This document shows, one piece after another, positions 44,963-56,519 of a stretch of 64,000 nucleotides of DNA (its first letter is position 1; every line of letters begins with the position of its first letter). A program made the translations under genes and the position numbers. The notes below the pieces were generated by a model, which saw nothing but the letters and a program-made list of their open reading frames with translations, searched no databases and was not told the origin of the DNA. The DNA comes from Gnetum montanum (taxonomy: Eukaryota; Streptophyta; Gnetopsida; Gnetales; Gnetaceae): assembly GCA_015680685.1 (NCBI GenBank), contig MNCI01008026.1:137105-201104 (forward strand), read 5' to 3'.

Positions 44963-45933
44963 TTTGATTACGACATAAGAAGGGTTAAAATCAATATGAT
45001 GGTTTTTTTATGTAAGGACCAATAAATTTGAGGCATGTTGCACTCAAAGCTTTGTTAATATATGTTTGAATAAAAATTGGAACATGGTGCCAATGTAAAG
45101 GATTGCATTGATATGTGTGCCATGATAGGGGGTGTTAAATCCTAAAAATTATTAATAATAAGCAAAAAAATTCAAAGTACATCACATGCTTAATAACTAA
45201 GTAGAAAGCCCCAAAAACAACATGAAAATGAGTAATTTCCAATTTTAGGGATGTCTACTTAGATATACAATCTTACAATAAATGCTTTGAAAAAACTAAA
45301 GAGGAAAATTAATTGTTAATAGGAATGATGCCCCCAATCCTAACAACATTCACATCATTTTTGGGAGTGGGGGTGTTGGAACCCTGAAATAATTGTAATA
45401 AAGGCACACCCTAAGATATATAATCAAATTAGAACTTTATAACTTAACATTGCCTACTAAAATCAAATCCATGACTTGAAGCTTTCAAATCAAGAGTCTT
45501 ACCACTAGGTATTAGTGTTTTGACTATGAAATAAGAAGGGTTAAAATCAATATGATGATTTCTTTTATGTTAGGTGTTGATAAATTTGAGACATGTTGGA
45601 GTGCAAGCTCTTTAATATACATGTGAATAAATTTTGGAACATGATGCCAATGTAAAGGATTGCATTGATGTGTGTGCATGAGAGGGGGGGTGTTAAATTC
45701 TAAAAAATATTAATAATAAGAAAAAAAGAATTTAGAGTACATAACATACTTAATCACCAAGTAGAAAGTCTAAAAAATACAATGAAAAGGAATAATTTCC
45801 AATTTTAGAAATGTCTACTTAGATGTACAATCTTACAATAAATGCTTTGAAAAAACCAAAGAGAAAATTTAATTATTAATAGGGATAATGCTCCTAGTCC
45901 TAATAACATTTACATCATTTCTGGGGATAAGGA
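44736..45933 (-). repeat. Two tandem units of about 560-640 bases, each starting with a SINE-like copy
   Basis: TGTTGGA recurs at 44736, 45374 and 45934 with the same following order of phrases: the SINE-like repeat to about +135, then TTGCATTGATGTGTGTG, GTGTTAAATCCTAAAAA, AATTTCCAATTTTAG, CAATCTTACAATAAATGC, and TCCTAACAACATTCACATC. The first unit is longer by about 80 bases within the SINE part. The unit also resembles 20432-21090. Confidence 0.75.
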
Positions 45934-45949
45934 TGTTGGAACCAAAAAA

Positions 45950-46327
45950 TAATTGCATTCCATATATTTAGGCTTATTTCTACTAATTTTTAAGCCTTTT
46001 AATCTAGAGCATATCTTCACTTCTCTATTTTAGAAGCAATATTTTCTCAAGATATATCCACCAACATAAGATCATCACCAAATAGCATACACCAAGGGAT
46101 TTCATCTTGTATTTCCTTTGTTAATTCATTTGTAATAATGGCAAATAAGTACAAGCTAAGCACTAACCCTTGATGTAAACCTATTTTAATTGGAAAATGT
46201 GATGTTGCTCCACAAGCTATTTTAATTTTAGTGGTAGCTCCTTCATACATATCTTGAATCACTTTAATATATTTATCAAAGATGTTTTTCCTCTACACAG
46301 CCCACCAAATAATATCTCTAGGCACTC
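45950..46327 (-). pseudogene. RTE-like LINE, C-terminal half (split by element B)
   Basis: The minus strand reads VPRDIIWWAV, then YIKVIQDMYEGATTK, IGLHQGLVLSLYLF, EIPWCMLFGDDLMLVD and a KIEKxRYAL stretch. This is the second half of an RTE-type reverse transcriptase with the F-(A/G)-DD box (FGDD). It starts exactly at the left end of element B. The first half lies at 60157-60450. Stops occur at several sites. Confidence 0.85.
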
Positions 46328-47198
46328 TGATGAATCATCATTTGGGTGTGTTGATGAGATCCCATCGATGCATCCTTGTTGACGCGTACCTGTTGACAGG
46401 ATCTTATCAATGCATGGGGAGATGCATCGACACATACGTGTTGACAAAGTGTTTATGTTTGCCTATCTAAATGCAAATATCCACTACATTTATGGCATCA
46501 TTCATTTAGTAGCTTAACGAAGTTCTTGCAATTTTCTTTTCCAACAATTAGAATATTTTCTAAGTGCCCGCAGTAGGAGTCAAGAAGTGTACAGATCCTT
46601 ATTTGAACACTGACGCACTTGGACACCTTGATGTAATGACAATAACGACAAGCTTCTTGATAAACCTTGTAGCATTTGGAATTAGCTTTATATTTACCTT
46701 AATGCACTTTACTTTTAATGCAATTTACTTTCATGTACCTAGCTAATTAATTAAATACAACTAATTAATACACATAAGTACGACCACCACAATCATATGT
46801 TAATGCTTAGTAATTCCAATAGTGCTAGCATGTGGTAACCCAGCAGCGTTATAACGTGTTTAGGATGTGTACAGTTGGTGGGACCAAATGCTTATGTTAG
46901 GAAATAGTTTAAGGCATTAGATAGTTTATTAGATGTATTAATACTTAATTGCTTTGTTTGACACTTAGGATAAAATAGATAAAAAAAATATAAATCATAC
47001 AAATCATGTGCCTTAGTTACACTTAACCATACACTTGCACTTATGCAAGTGGAACCAAGAAGACAATGATCACATCCCTAAATTCACTATCCTAGATGAC
47101 ATGCACTTAGAGAGCTGAAGTCTACAGAATTCGATCGGATTGTGCATGAATGATTGTAATTTGTATGGTTGGGCATAGGGTATACTTACTGCTCATCT
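46328..47198 (+). mobile_element. Element B 5' LTR
   Basis: It begins TGATGAATCA and ends GCTCATCT. TCGATGCATC-type palindromes lie near 46360-46430, and a TATA-like CTATCTAAATGC near 46463 corresponds to CTATATAAATGC in the 3' LTR. The 3' LTR matches throughout. Confidence 0.9.
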
Positions 47199-47199
47199 T

Positions 47200-47217
47200 T
47201 GGCATCATTTCTAGGGA
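47200..47217 (+). promoter_or_regulatory. Element B primer-binding site (tRNA-Asp type)
   Basis: TGGCATCATTTCTAGGGA differs from TGGCGCCGTTGCCGGGGA at six places, all C-to-T or G-to-A, as expected from decay of methylated CpG. Confidence 0.75.
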
Positions 47218-47326
47218 TTTTAGTTAGCTATGTGTGCTACCTATGAAGTTAGTGAAATTATTCAACGATGTTGTAATAAATCCTAAGGTCATATCATTCA
47301 GAAAAATAATAATAACACAAGCACAC

Positions 47327-48055
47327 TGATGAAGTGTCATTAAGTCGATGCATCGACGGGGCCGTGTCAACGTGGCCCCATCGACATAGCCTTCCTGCGT
47401 CGACGGGGCCCCGTTTACATAGCCACCTATCCCAGCCTATAAATAAGAGGGCCCTCCGCCTCATTTAGGCATCCCTTTATCATTTGTAGCTAGACTCTTT
47501 CAGTTTGTTTCCATAGGAGTTAGAATATTTTCCTAGTGCATGCCCGCAGTGTGATGCTTGTAATTGTATGACACCTTTATTCGAGTGTGATGTACTTGGA
47601 TGCGCACATGACCAGAAATAAAGATCGAGATTACTTCATCATTGCAGCATTCACTTAGATTTAATTTTTTAATTGTTATTTTTATTTATTGTTTTCTTAG
47701 TTAATATTTCTTTATCATCATTTACTATTNTCCAAGATGTGTACGGATGATTAAGGAACAGATGCTCATCACACTTAGGCTAGCTTAGACTCATTTCCTA
47801 TTCCTCATTAGTTTAATCAAGACTATTTGCCATTGAATCTAGGAGTAGCAGTAGTTTAGGATCACATCATACGCCTCACTTTAGACTAAACCATACATGA
47901 CAAAGCAAATACTAGTCCAGGTGGGAAGACAGCGAACTGCGATCAATGTGTAACGATCTAGATACCACAACTAGCCTATCCAGGGAGTTCGACCGGATCG
48001 TGCATGAATGCTCGTATTCGTATGGTTGAGTGTAGGAGTACCTCGCCACTCATCA
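47327..48055 (+). mobile_element. Solo LTR nested in the leader of element B
   Basis: A 729-base LTR (TGATGAAGTG to CCACTCATCA) is flanked on both sides by CACAC (47322-47326 and 48056-48060). It carries TCGATGCATCGA and GTCGACGGGGCC palindromes at its start and CTATAAATAAGAGG near 47439. It retains more CpG than the LTRs of B, so it is probably younger. One N at 47730 marks an unresolved base or small gap. Confidence 0.92.
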
Positions 48056-48087
48056 CACACTATTTTACTTCAAAACTAACATGACTT

Positions 48088-50420
48088 CTTCTTGTAGGGA
48101 AAACTCCCCACCACTCTTTACGAGCCATTCCAATCAACAAGGATCTGAAGCCCACAAGATGCCAATGCCATAATAGTTTAAGGTGGTCTATACTCATCCG
48201 AATGAGTATACTTTGAACTTCACCTTCATCCTACATTAGGATGAGTAATTACAGTGGAGGGACATGGAAGGCAACATCATGTTGCCTCTTGACCGATCTA
48301 TTCTTGTAATGCCACTAAACAATCTTATCCGACTAGGCATTGTAGGACTCAATTCTGAATATGAAGTGCAAGATGATGCCTATCGGGATTATCATCCCAC
48401 AAAGGCACATAAAAAGAAAGATCAGTTAATGGAAGCATAATATGAGGCCTCCAAAGGAAAAAAAGGGCCTACCCACTTATTCCTACAAACACAAGGAAGG
48501 AGAGGAGTCCTTTTTGGGAAGTTCTCATCACATTGATTCTCTTCCTCTCTTTGATGAGAAGATAGTTAACCAATGACTATAGTCCATTGTGGACAATCTT
48601 GTTTTTAGAAAGAACAGATCCCAAGATTAGGGGGCCTCGAATGAGGGTAGTCAAGGTAGGAATGAGGATAGGCATCACGATAAGGACAAACATGGTGACC
48701 ATGGTAGGGACCAAAGAACAGGTAGTGACCATGGCTCCCCTTCATCTTCGCCTTCTTCATCCTCATCGTCTTCCACCTCCAACTCCAATCAGAGACATAG
48801 AGGTAACAAAGACCGTGATGGAGGTGAATGATAGGATTGAGATGACTGCTAATCCTATTGTAATGACTATGATCGTGGGCAATTAAGGAAGGACCACCAC
48901 AAAGAAAGAAGGGATAATAAGACTCGTCAGAGGCATCATGGCCATGAAAGGGACCGCTAAAATCAATATGACTATGATGAACCCCTACTGATAACAAGAA
49001 ACATGCTAAACATTACAGAGGCTATTAGTATTTCAACAAGGCATGTGAAGGATAGTTGAATCAAATGACTGGATATGAATAATATCCCCAACTTTGAAGG
49101 GGGATATAATTCAGATCCACAAAATCATCTGAAGGCCTTCCATGATACCTGTGCCTCAGAGAACATGGAAGATGAGTGGAAAAAGTTGAAGCTATTTTCC
49201 AAGACACTCATCAAGGAAGCTGAAAGTTAATACTAGTCCTTGAAACCAAAATCCATTCAGAGGTGGCATACAATGCTTGAATTGTTCAATGACAAGTATT
49301 AGATGTACTTCCAAGTGTCCAACTTGAGAAGGTGGATCCAAGGATGGAAATAGAAAATTCATGAATCCTTGGATGTGACCATGGGCAAGTACTAATCCTT
49401 ATTGCATTGATGCTAAGGCCAAGGCTATTCTCAAAGGGATCAGTTTCACCACATCATAGATGGGCTCTAAATTAAAACAAGGAGAACTCTTAGGGTTTAT
49501 TCCCAAGGGATGCTTTCAAAGCTAAGGGCCCATCAAATCTAAAGACTAATTAAGCAAGTGGCTAAGGTAGAAGGTGAGCTGAGAAAGAGGAAAAGTGCAA
49601 AAGAGTACAACTAGGATCCTTCCATTTGCAAAAGGGAGGTCTAGTTTTGTAATAATGAGGAAGAGGCACCACTTGATGAAGTGATGCAACGAAGAACTTT
49701 GCTGATTTAGAAAGCTATCTCCAAAATATCAGCAAAGGTTGACAAAATATGGAACTCCTTTGATGAAAAATTTCAAACTACTCTAAGAATTGCTAAGGAG
49801 AACAAAGACCAAGGAGGTAGTGAATGTGACAAAAGGAAGAAAAAGGAAGCCAAACGTGCCCATCATAAGAGTAAGGGCAAAGTTTCTACAATAGAAGAGG
49901 TTACAGATTCTGAAATAGATGATGATGGGTGTGACATTTGTCAGTATGAACATCTTAAGGGATGTTGCCCAATTGTGTCACACTTGTAGGAATCTGGGGT
50001 ATATGCATTAAATCCTTGATTGGCTAAACGGCAAGCACCTAGAAGGTTGCCTTATCCTCAAGGCAACTATTGGTAGTTCCACCAACAAGCTTATTATCTA
50101 AGAGGAGTGCCACCTTAGCCTCATGAGTAGTATCAGCAGTGGCAACACCCACAATCATGGGGGATGCCATCACCAAGGCAATAGTACCCTTACCACTAGC
50201 CAGACCCATACAAGTACTATGTTTAGCAACCCATTTATCCACGTGACTCTTCTAGTCATGCTTCTTTCCAACACCACTACTACCCTCCAAGGGAGAAGTC
50301 CCCATTTCCTTATTATCCTCCTCATCCTTCCACTTATGCATCTCCTTCCTTAACTCCTTTACCACTTGCTACATCTATGTAGGGAGAAATACCAACCTAA
50401 CTGCAACAAAGAAATGCTAC
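48088..50420 (+). pseudogene. Element B gag
   Basis: The start is at about 48088 (ATGACTTCTTCTTG, like E). It has the FTFILH-DE-LQWRD phrase, a Ser-rich run near 48745-48785, a charged Arg/His-rich patch, and a capsid-like part near 49060-49430 (NFEGGYNSDPQNHLKAFHD). The zinc motif CDICQYEHLKGCC is at 49930-49968 and a Gln/Pro/Tyr-rich tail follows. Many stops interrupt it. Confidence 0.75.
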
Positions 50421-50619
50421 AAGAGCTATGAACTTACAGCTAGCTCCTCAGCTAAGTTATTCTGACACTAAGCCTAATAAAGACCCTTTTCCAGAATCAA
50501 TTACCTTACCAAGCCCTCACAGACACCTATGGCTATTGAAACTGCTTCTCCTACCTCCTCCACAATATCCTTCAAGAATCCTTCAAACCAAACTCCTCCC
50601 AAAGTGCACACTATAATGT

Positions 50620-51204
50620 TGACCCATGCAGTCATTGATTAGATCAAGGCTGGCCACCTTCCCAAGAAGAGATCTAATCCTAGGGGTCCCCTCATCTATT
50701 TGCAAATCATCGATAATGAATCTTAAAGCTCTTTTGGACTTTGGTTCTAGTGTTAATTTAATCTCACATGAAATGTACAAAGCTTGGAACCTGCCTCCAC
50801 TCCTCAAAAAGAGTAACATTTTCTTAGAGTTAGTAGATCGATTAATCACTGTCCCCTTGGGATTGGTGGAGGACATTGTGACCACCATCTACGGATGGTC
50901 CTATCCTATCAAATTCCTAGTGATTTGTGTCGATAGCTACAAAGGGGACTTTCCTATTATCATGGAAAGAGCATGGATAAGTACCATTGATGCAAGGTTG
51001 GGGATAAGAGACCTCTCCTTGGAAATCTCCAAGGAGAATGAATTCAACAAGATTAAGAAGAAGCGTGTTCCATGCATCGTGTACAGTGACATAGGGTGCC
51101 ACTATATGCAAAAATTATGGATTGTTCAAAGCACAAAACTCAAAGCATGCAAGCAATATGTAAATATCATAGAAATTCAAAGGTGCCTATACATAGTAGC
51201 ATAA
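50620..51204 (+). pseudogene. Element B protease
   Basis: A 192-codon open frame (50626-51204) aligns with the protease of C. The active site reads D-F-G (LLDFGSSVNLIS) where C has D-S-G; TCT to TTT at the second position is a single change. The later strand reads IIMERAWIS, with Gly changed to Glu. It is probably inactive although the frame is open. Confidence 0.8.
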
Positions 51205-51639
51205 AATAGGAGAGCATCCAATGACTGACAATTGAAATAGAAAGTAGCTTAACAGTATGCATGGAACCCATTGAGGGTCTTACAAGCTTTTACATAGAAA
51301 GCATGGATCAACTAGAGTAGATCCATCACCAACTCTTTGAAGAATAAGGTGAAATCAATTGGGGATAGTTGGAAATCTCTAAAACATTCAAGCAGAAGCC
51401 CCTTGAATGGAAAACTCTATTAGTTGGAATGGAATATGTCTTTCTAAATTATGGCAAGCTAGTCATGATCAATGCCAATCTTGCTCTAATGTAGAAAAAG
51501 AAGCTATTGGAAGTTGTTAACAAATGGCCAACAACCTTTGCTTGGTGATATCCTAAGCTCACTAGAATTGATCCTAAGATATATTAAAATAGGATCTATA
51601 TAGACTCCTCCATAAAACCAAAGAGGCAACCACAAAGAA

Positions 51640-52850
51640 GATTGACTTCCAAGCACAAACAAATTATAAAGAAAGAAATTAAGCAACTCCTCAAGGTGTG
51701 GGTTAGTCCACTTGTTATAGTGACAAAGAAAGAAGGAAAGTGGAGAGTCTTCATAGATTTCAAGTTTTTGAACATGGAAACTTACAAGGATCACTTTCCT
51801 TTGCCTTTTGTTAATCAATTGTTGGATACAATAATAGGGCATTGCTACTACAATTTTTTGGATGATTATAGTAGTTGTAACCAAATCCAAATTACATTGG
51901 AGGATCAGGCCAAAACAAAATTCATGAGTCCTTAGGGAACTTTTATAGACAGGAAGATGTGCTTTGGCCTTTGCAATGCACCTACTATTTTCCAACGCTT
52001 GGTCCTTGGCATATTTCAATAGTATATCGATAGCAAGGTGGAAGTCTTCACAGATGACTTCTTTACCTATGGGGCTATGTTTGAGTAAGCCCTGGACCAT
52101 CTTGAGCAAGTGTTGAAAAGATGTGTGGAGACTAACCTCAAGCTTAATTGGTAGAAAAGCCATTTGCTGGTCTAGAAAGGTATCATACTGTGACACTAAA
52201 TTTCACAGAAAGGGATTGCGATAGACCCTGAAAAGATAAGGGTCATCCAAGGAATAACTTGATAGCCAGAAATTGTCCAAGACATGTGGTCATTCTTTGG
52301 GCATATTGGTTATTATCAACACTTCATTGATAACTTTTCTAAGATTACTAAACTATTGGTAGAGCTTACAAAGAAGGATGCTCCATTTGTCTGGACTAAG
52401 GAGTGCAAGCATGCATTCTAGCACCTCATGCAAAAGCTCATAGAAACACTAATCCTATAAGCACATGATTGGTCCAGATCCTTCCACATCATGACATATG
52501 CATCTAACTATGCATTGAAAACTATGCTAACTTAGTTGGATGATTAGAAATGTTCATGTTATGTCCACTGTGCCAATATGAGCATTGTGGGTGCACAGTT
52601 GAACTACACCACCACTAAAAAAGAACTCATGGTAGTGGTGTATGTTTTGAATAAATTTAGGTACTATGTCCTTGGAGGATATAATGCATTTGTACACATA
52701 GACCATAGTGTCATGAGGTTCCTCATGAACAAGCTAACAGTAAGCCCTTGTGTCATACAGTAGCTAGTAATCTTATAAGAGTTTGATCTTATGATGGTGG
52801 ATAGAAAGGGAACCAAGAACGTGGTACTTGACCACTTGTCTTGGTTATGA
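51640..52850 (+). pseudogene. Element B reverse transcriptase and RNase H
   Basis: Readable are WVSPLVIVTKKEGKWRVFID, FPLPFVNQLLD, NFLDDYSSCNQIQI, FGLCNAPTIFQ, and the catalytic box as FTDDF (Met to Thr). About ten residues before WVSP are missing relative to A. RNase H follows with LNYTTTKKELMVVVYVLNKF and HSVMRFLMN. Stops occur near 51934, 52020 and elsewhere. Confidence 0.88.
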
Positions 52851-53029
52851 TGGAATGATAAGGAGGAGGAGAGTCCACTTTCAAATCAATTTCTTGATGA
52901 ACTCCTCTTTATTGGTGTTGTAAATGAATAAGTTCTTAAGAAGATCAACTATTACAAGAACATCTTGTTCTATCTAATCACTCAGGAGCTGCCACAAGAG
53001 TGGAACCACAAGAAGAAATAGTGATTTCT

Positions 53030-54250
53030 TCACCAAGCCAAATGCTTCATGGAGATCAATGGTAGCCTTTACAAGGTTTGCATAGATGGCCTAGTCCAAT
53101 GGTGTGTCTCTGATGTGGATTAACTTAGATTCCTCTAAGAGGCACATAAGGGCCTTTATCAAGGACACTATGCTAGGAGGTGAACAACCATTAAGATTCT
53201 CATGGTAGGATACTATTGGCCAATACTTTTTAGGGATGCCCATCACTTTGTCCGATCTTGTGATCAATGCCAACATGATGGAGGGATGATTACTTCTATG
53301 GAAGAGTTCCAATAGTGGATCCAACTACTAAATCCCTTCAATCTTTGGGAAATTAATTTCATGAGGCCCATCAATCCCATGTCCAATGGGAAGGCATAAA
53401 TAATTGTTGTTGTTCACTACTTCACAAAATGGGCAAAAGCTACGACTGTCACTAATTGTATATCCTCTACGGAGGCCTAGTTTATACAACAACATGTTAT
53501 AAATAGGTTTGGTTTTCCACAAGCACTTATTTCCAATAATGAAACACACTTCACAAGTACTAAGTTTTGAAAATTCATGTAATGCTTGGGGTTTGAGCAT
53601 AAATTAACAACTTCCTACCACCCCAAAGCTAATGGTCAAGTTGCAGTCACAAATAGGAAGCTAACCAAAATACCAACCTGAACCGTTAGTAAATATAGGA
53701 GGGACTAGAGCTTCAAACTCAATGATGCCCTTTGGGCCTATCGTTCCACATGGAAACTTCCTATTGCATACTCTCCCTATGAGCTTATGTATAGAATGCT
53801 CCCAACACTTCCCATCAAAGAGGAACTTTGTACACTATAAACCTCATGTGATCTCAACTTGGACTAAGCCTAGCATAGAAAGAACAATTAATGAATCTCA
53901 ACATGCTAGATGAGAAGTAACTAGTGGCCTTATCATGTAACGAAGTGCACAAGGCATACAACAAATAATGACATGATCCTAGGATCAGGAAAGTGAAATT
54001 CCAACCAAGAGATAAGGTGCTCTATTGGAATCCCATGCACATATCTCAATGCACTAACTTCCAAACATTATGGGAAGGTCCTTATATCATCTATAAAACC
54101 TTTCCATCTAGGGCCATGCTAATTTTCCAACCTGAAAGCCCAAATAAGAAACTATTAGTCAAGACACAACAAATAAAGCCTTTCCTAGAATCCAAAATAA
54201 CCAGTAGCACCAACACCTCAACAGATGGATGTGCATGCTCAATATTTTAG
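53030..54250 (+). pseudogene. Element B integrase with GPY/F module
   Basis: It follows A closely. The first catalytic Asp is Asn (EINFM), and the second motif DNG reads NNE (ISNNETHF). The C-terminal frame 53993-54250 has FQTLWEGPYIIYKTF, the GPY/F module, and ends in TAG. Confidence 0.85.
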
Positions 54251-56500
54251 ATCTTCTCCTTCCAACTTAGTCATGGGGGATATGGCCATCCATGCTAGGA
54301 TCTTATAAAGTGGCTCCTCGATTTTTAAATTTTTTGTTTTACATCATTTTTAGTACATTTTTCTCTTTTTTTGATTATTTTAAAATTTTTTCTATATTTT
54401 TCCTTATTTGGTTTGCTTTCTTATGATTTTCTCTTCTTTCTTTATTACTACTAAAACTTGGTGTAACTGTAGCTGCTAGTTGATGGTGCTTTGTACTTTA
54501 CATTGTTATTTAATTGCAAATGTCTAGATTCCAATTTTTGAATTTTGACATTGATCCTTTTCATGTTAACAAGTAGTGAGATCACGTCATCCATCACTCC
54601 ACTCAACTCTATGATGTTTCCTTGTTTTGGAACTATGAGGTCCCTTCTTAATAAGAACTTATAACGAATTGTTGACCTCGGTACTTTTCAAACTTGGGAA
54701 TGAATTAAGTGGATGGACAAGGATGTGACTTCAAAGAGATTTGTGACTTTTGTACCTACTTTCCCTCTGGGTTACATGGGTATTTCCATGGTCTTCTCAC
54801 CATTCTGTTATTGACCAATAATAGGAAGCAAAATCTTAGCATGGTGTGGTTTCCATTCAATAAAACAAATAAACAAACAATAAGAATGGAAATTCAAAGC
54901 ACACCCATTAGACATAATAATGGGCTATAAGCACTAGTTATGGGGCTGGAAAGACATGTTACCCATGCCTAAAGGCACCCCTCTAACTAAGTCGCTTTTC
55001 ACTTCTTGCTTCTCTTTTCTTTTTCTTTACGAATGGTGAGTGGTTTATAAGGATGTTCTTGTTTCTTGGAAGGTGGAATGGTCTAAGTATCGATGTGAAG
55101 TCACTGGAAGTGGATGGTCTTAATTCAAACTAAGCAAGGAAGTTCTCAAGCCCTAATTAATCACATCTTCCACAAGGAACTTCATGTGATCATGATAAGG
55201 GACTCCATTCCACACTGTCTCATCCATCTATGCTCTCCATCAATCACCTCACTACCTTTTCTCATGATTTTTACAATGTCTATATTTTGATACAGTTAAA
55301 ATTCTTTGGTGGTTTCCTTAGTGATTTGGTTCTTAACTAACCACAACCAATAATCAACCTTGGGGCTCATGAACTCCTTAGTTTGAGGACATACAAGGGC
55401 ATTAAGGGCATGATCCTGCTATGGGGAGGACCCACTTGCATATCCCTTGGTTGGGAAGGTTAAGTTCCTTATCCCTTAAACATTTTTTCTTTCAAACCTT
55501 ATGAATTCAACATTGATTACATCCAGTTTGCACTCAATAAATATTCTAATAATTAAATCTTCTTTTTTGTGCATATTCTTACCCTCTTCCACCATTCCAT
55601 CATGTTGTTAGCTTTTCTGGCTTCCTTTGGACTTGAATTTAGGATGAAAACTCTTTGGTTTTAATTCATTTCTTAATGGTCAAAATTTTTTCCTATGGTT
55701 GCATTGACGTGACCTCGTCGACACAGCTAGCTACGTCGATGCATTCTTGTCAATGTAGCACAAAAAGTCTATATATATCGCAAAAACTTGGTGAAATTTT
55801 TCTCATTTTCTTTCAAACAAGGAAGAAGTTTTTGCTATTTTCAAAGCCTAGAACCTTCTAGAGCCCATAACTTTCACATTTCTTATCCTACTAATCCCAT
55901 TCGTTGTTCTTGTAGCTACTAGAGGTGAGCGTTACATCATAGGAATCATAAACTTTAGGATTCTGATGAAAATATTTTTGAAATTTTTTCTAACTCTTAT
56001 AAGGTTTAACTAATAAAATAATATTTAAATCATTAATTTATGAGAGTTAAACCTTCCCAATGAACTTTGGTAACCATCTAAGAAAAATAAAAAAAATAAT
56101 ATTAAGATAATCAATCCACCATAATAATAGCTTAGCCTAAGTGTAACAGATCAAAGGAGACCAGGTATCAAACTATTTAAGTTACACATCAAATGCTAAT
56201 CTTTGGCTATGTTGTGATTATAGATGGCACTTATGCCAAGGGATAAATGCCCATAGGAGGGAGGGCCATCCCAACCAGGGGATAAGTGACTAAGAAGAGG
56301 AAGGGGTCAACAGCTAGAGCAACCTCAAGAGAAAGCAGTAGAAATCCATGCAATGGGACCTCTTCGGGAGAAGCCCAAACTAAAATCTGTCTAATAGATT
56401 TCCATTGTTGAGATTGAGCAATCACACTAAGATGAGGTGCTTGGCCCTAGACCAAACCTTGAGATCACTTTGAATAATGCCTACCTAAGGTAAATTCTCT
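54251..56500 (+). other. Element B non-coding region between integrase and extra ORF
   Basis: It includes the TTAGTCATGGGGGATATGGCC tract, one hairpin motif at 54948-54985 (TGCCTAAAGGCA), and the ATCGATGTGAAGTCACTGG region shared with A, C and D. It also has GGGCATTAAGGGCATGA with GGGGAGGACCC near 55400, and the promoter-like module at 55690-55810. The 55900-56500 part has no clear counterpart in A. Confidence 0.55.
55690..55810 (+). promoter_or_regulatory. Promoter-like module upstream of the element B extra ORF
   Basis: GTCGACACAGCTAGCTACGTCGATGCAT, split here as GTCGACACAGC and TACGTCGATGCAT, is followed by CTATATATATCGC at about 55772 and AAACTTGGTGAAATTTTTC. The order mirrors an LTR U3 and the module of element A at 32570-32690. 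Activity is inferred. Confidence 0.4.
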
Positions 56501-56519
56501 CTAAGGAGATCCAAAGTAC

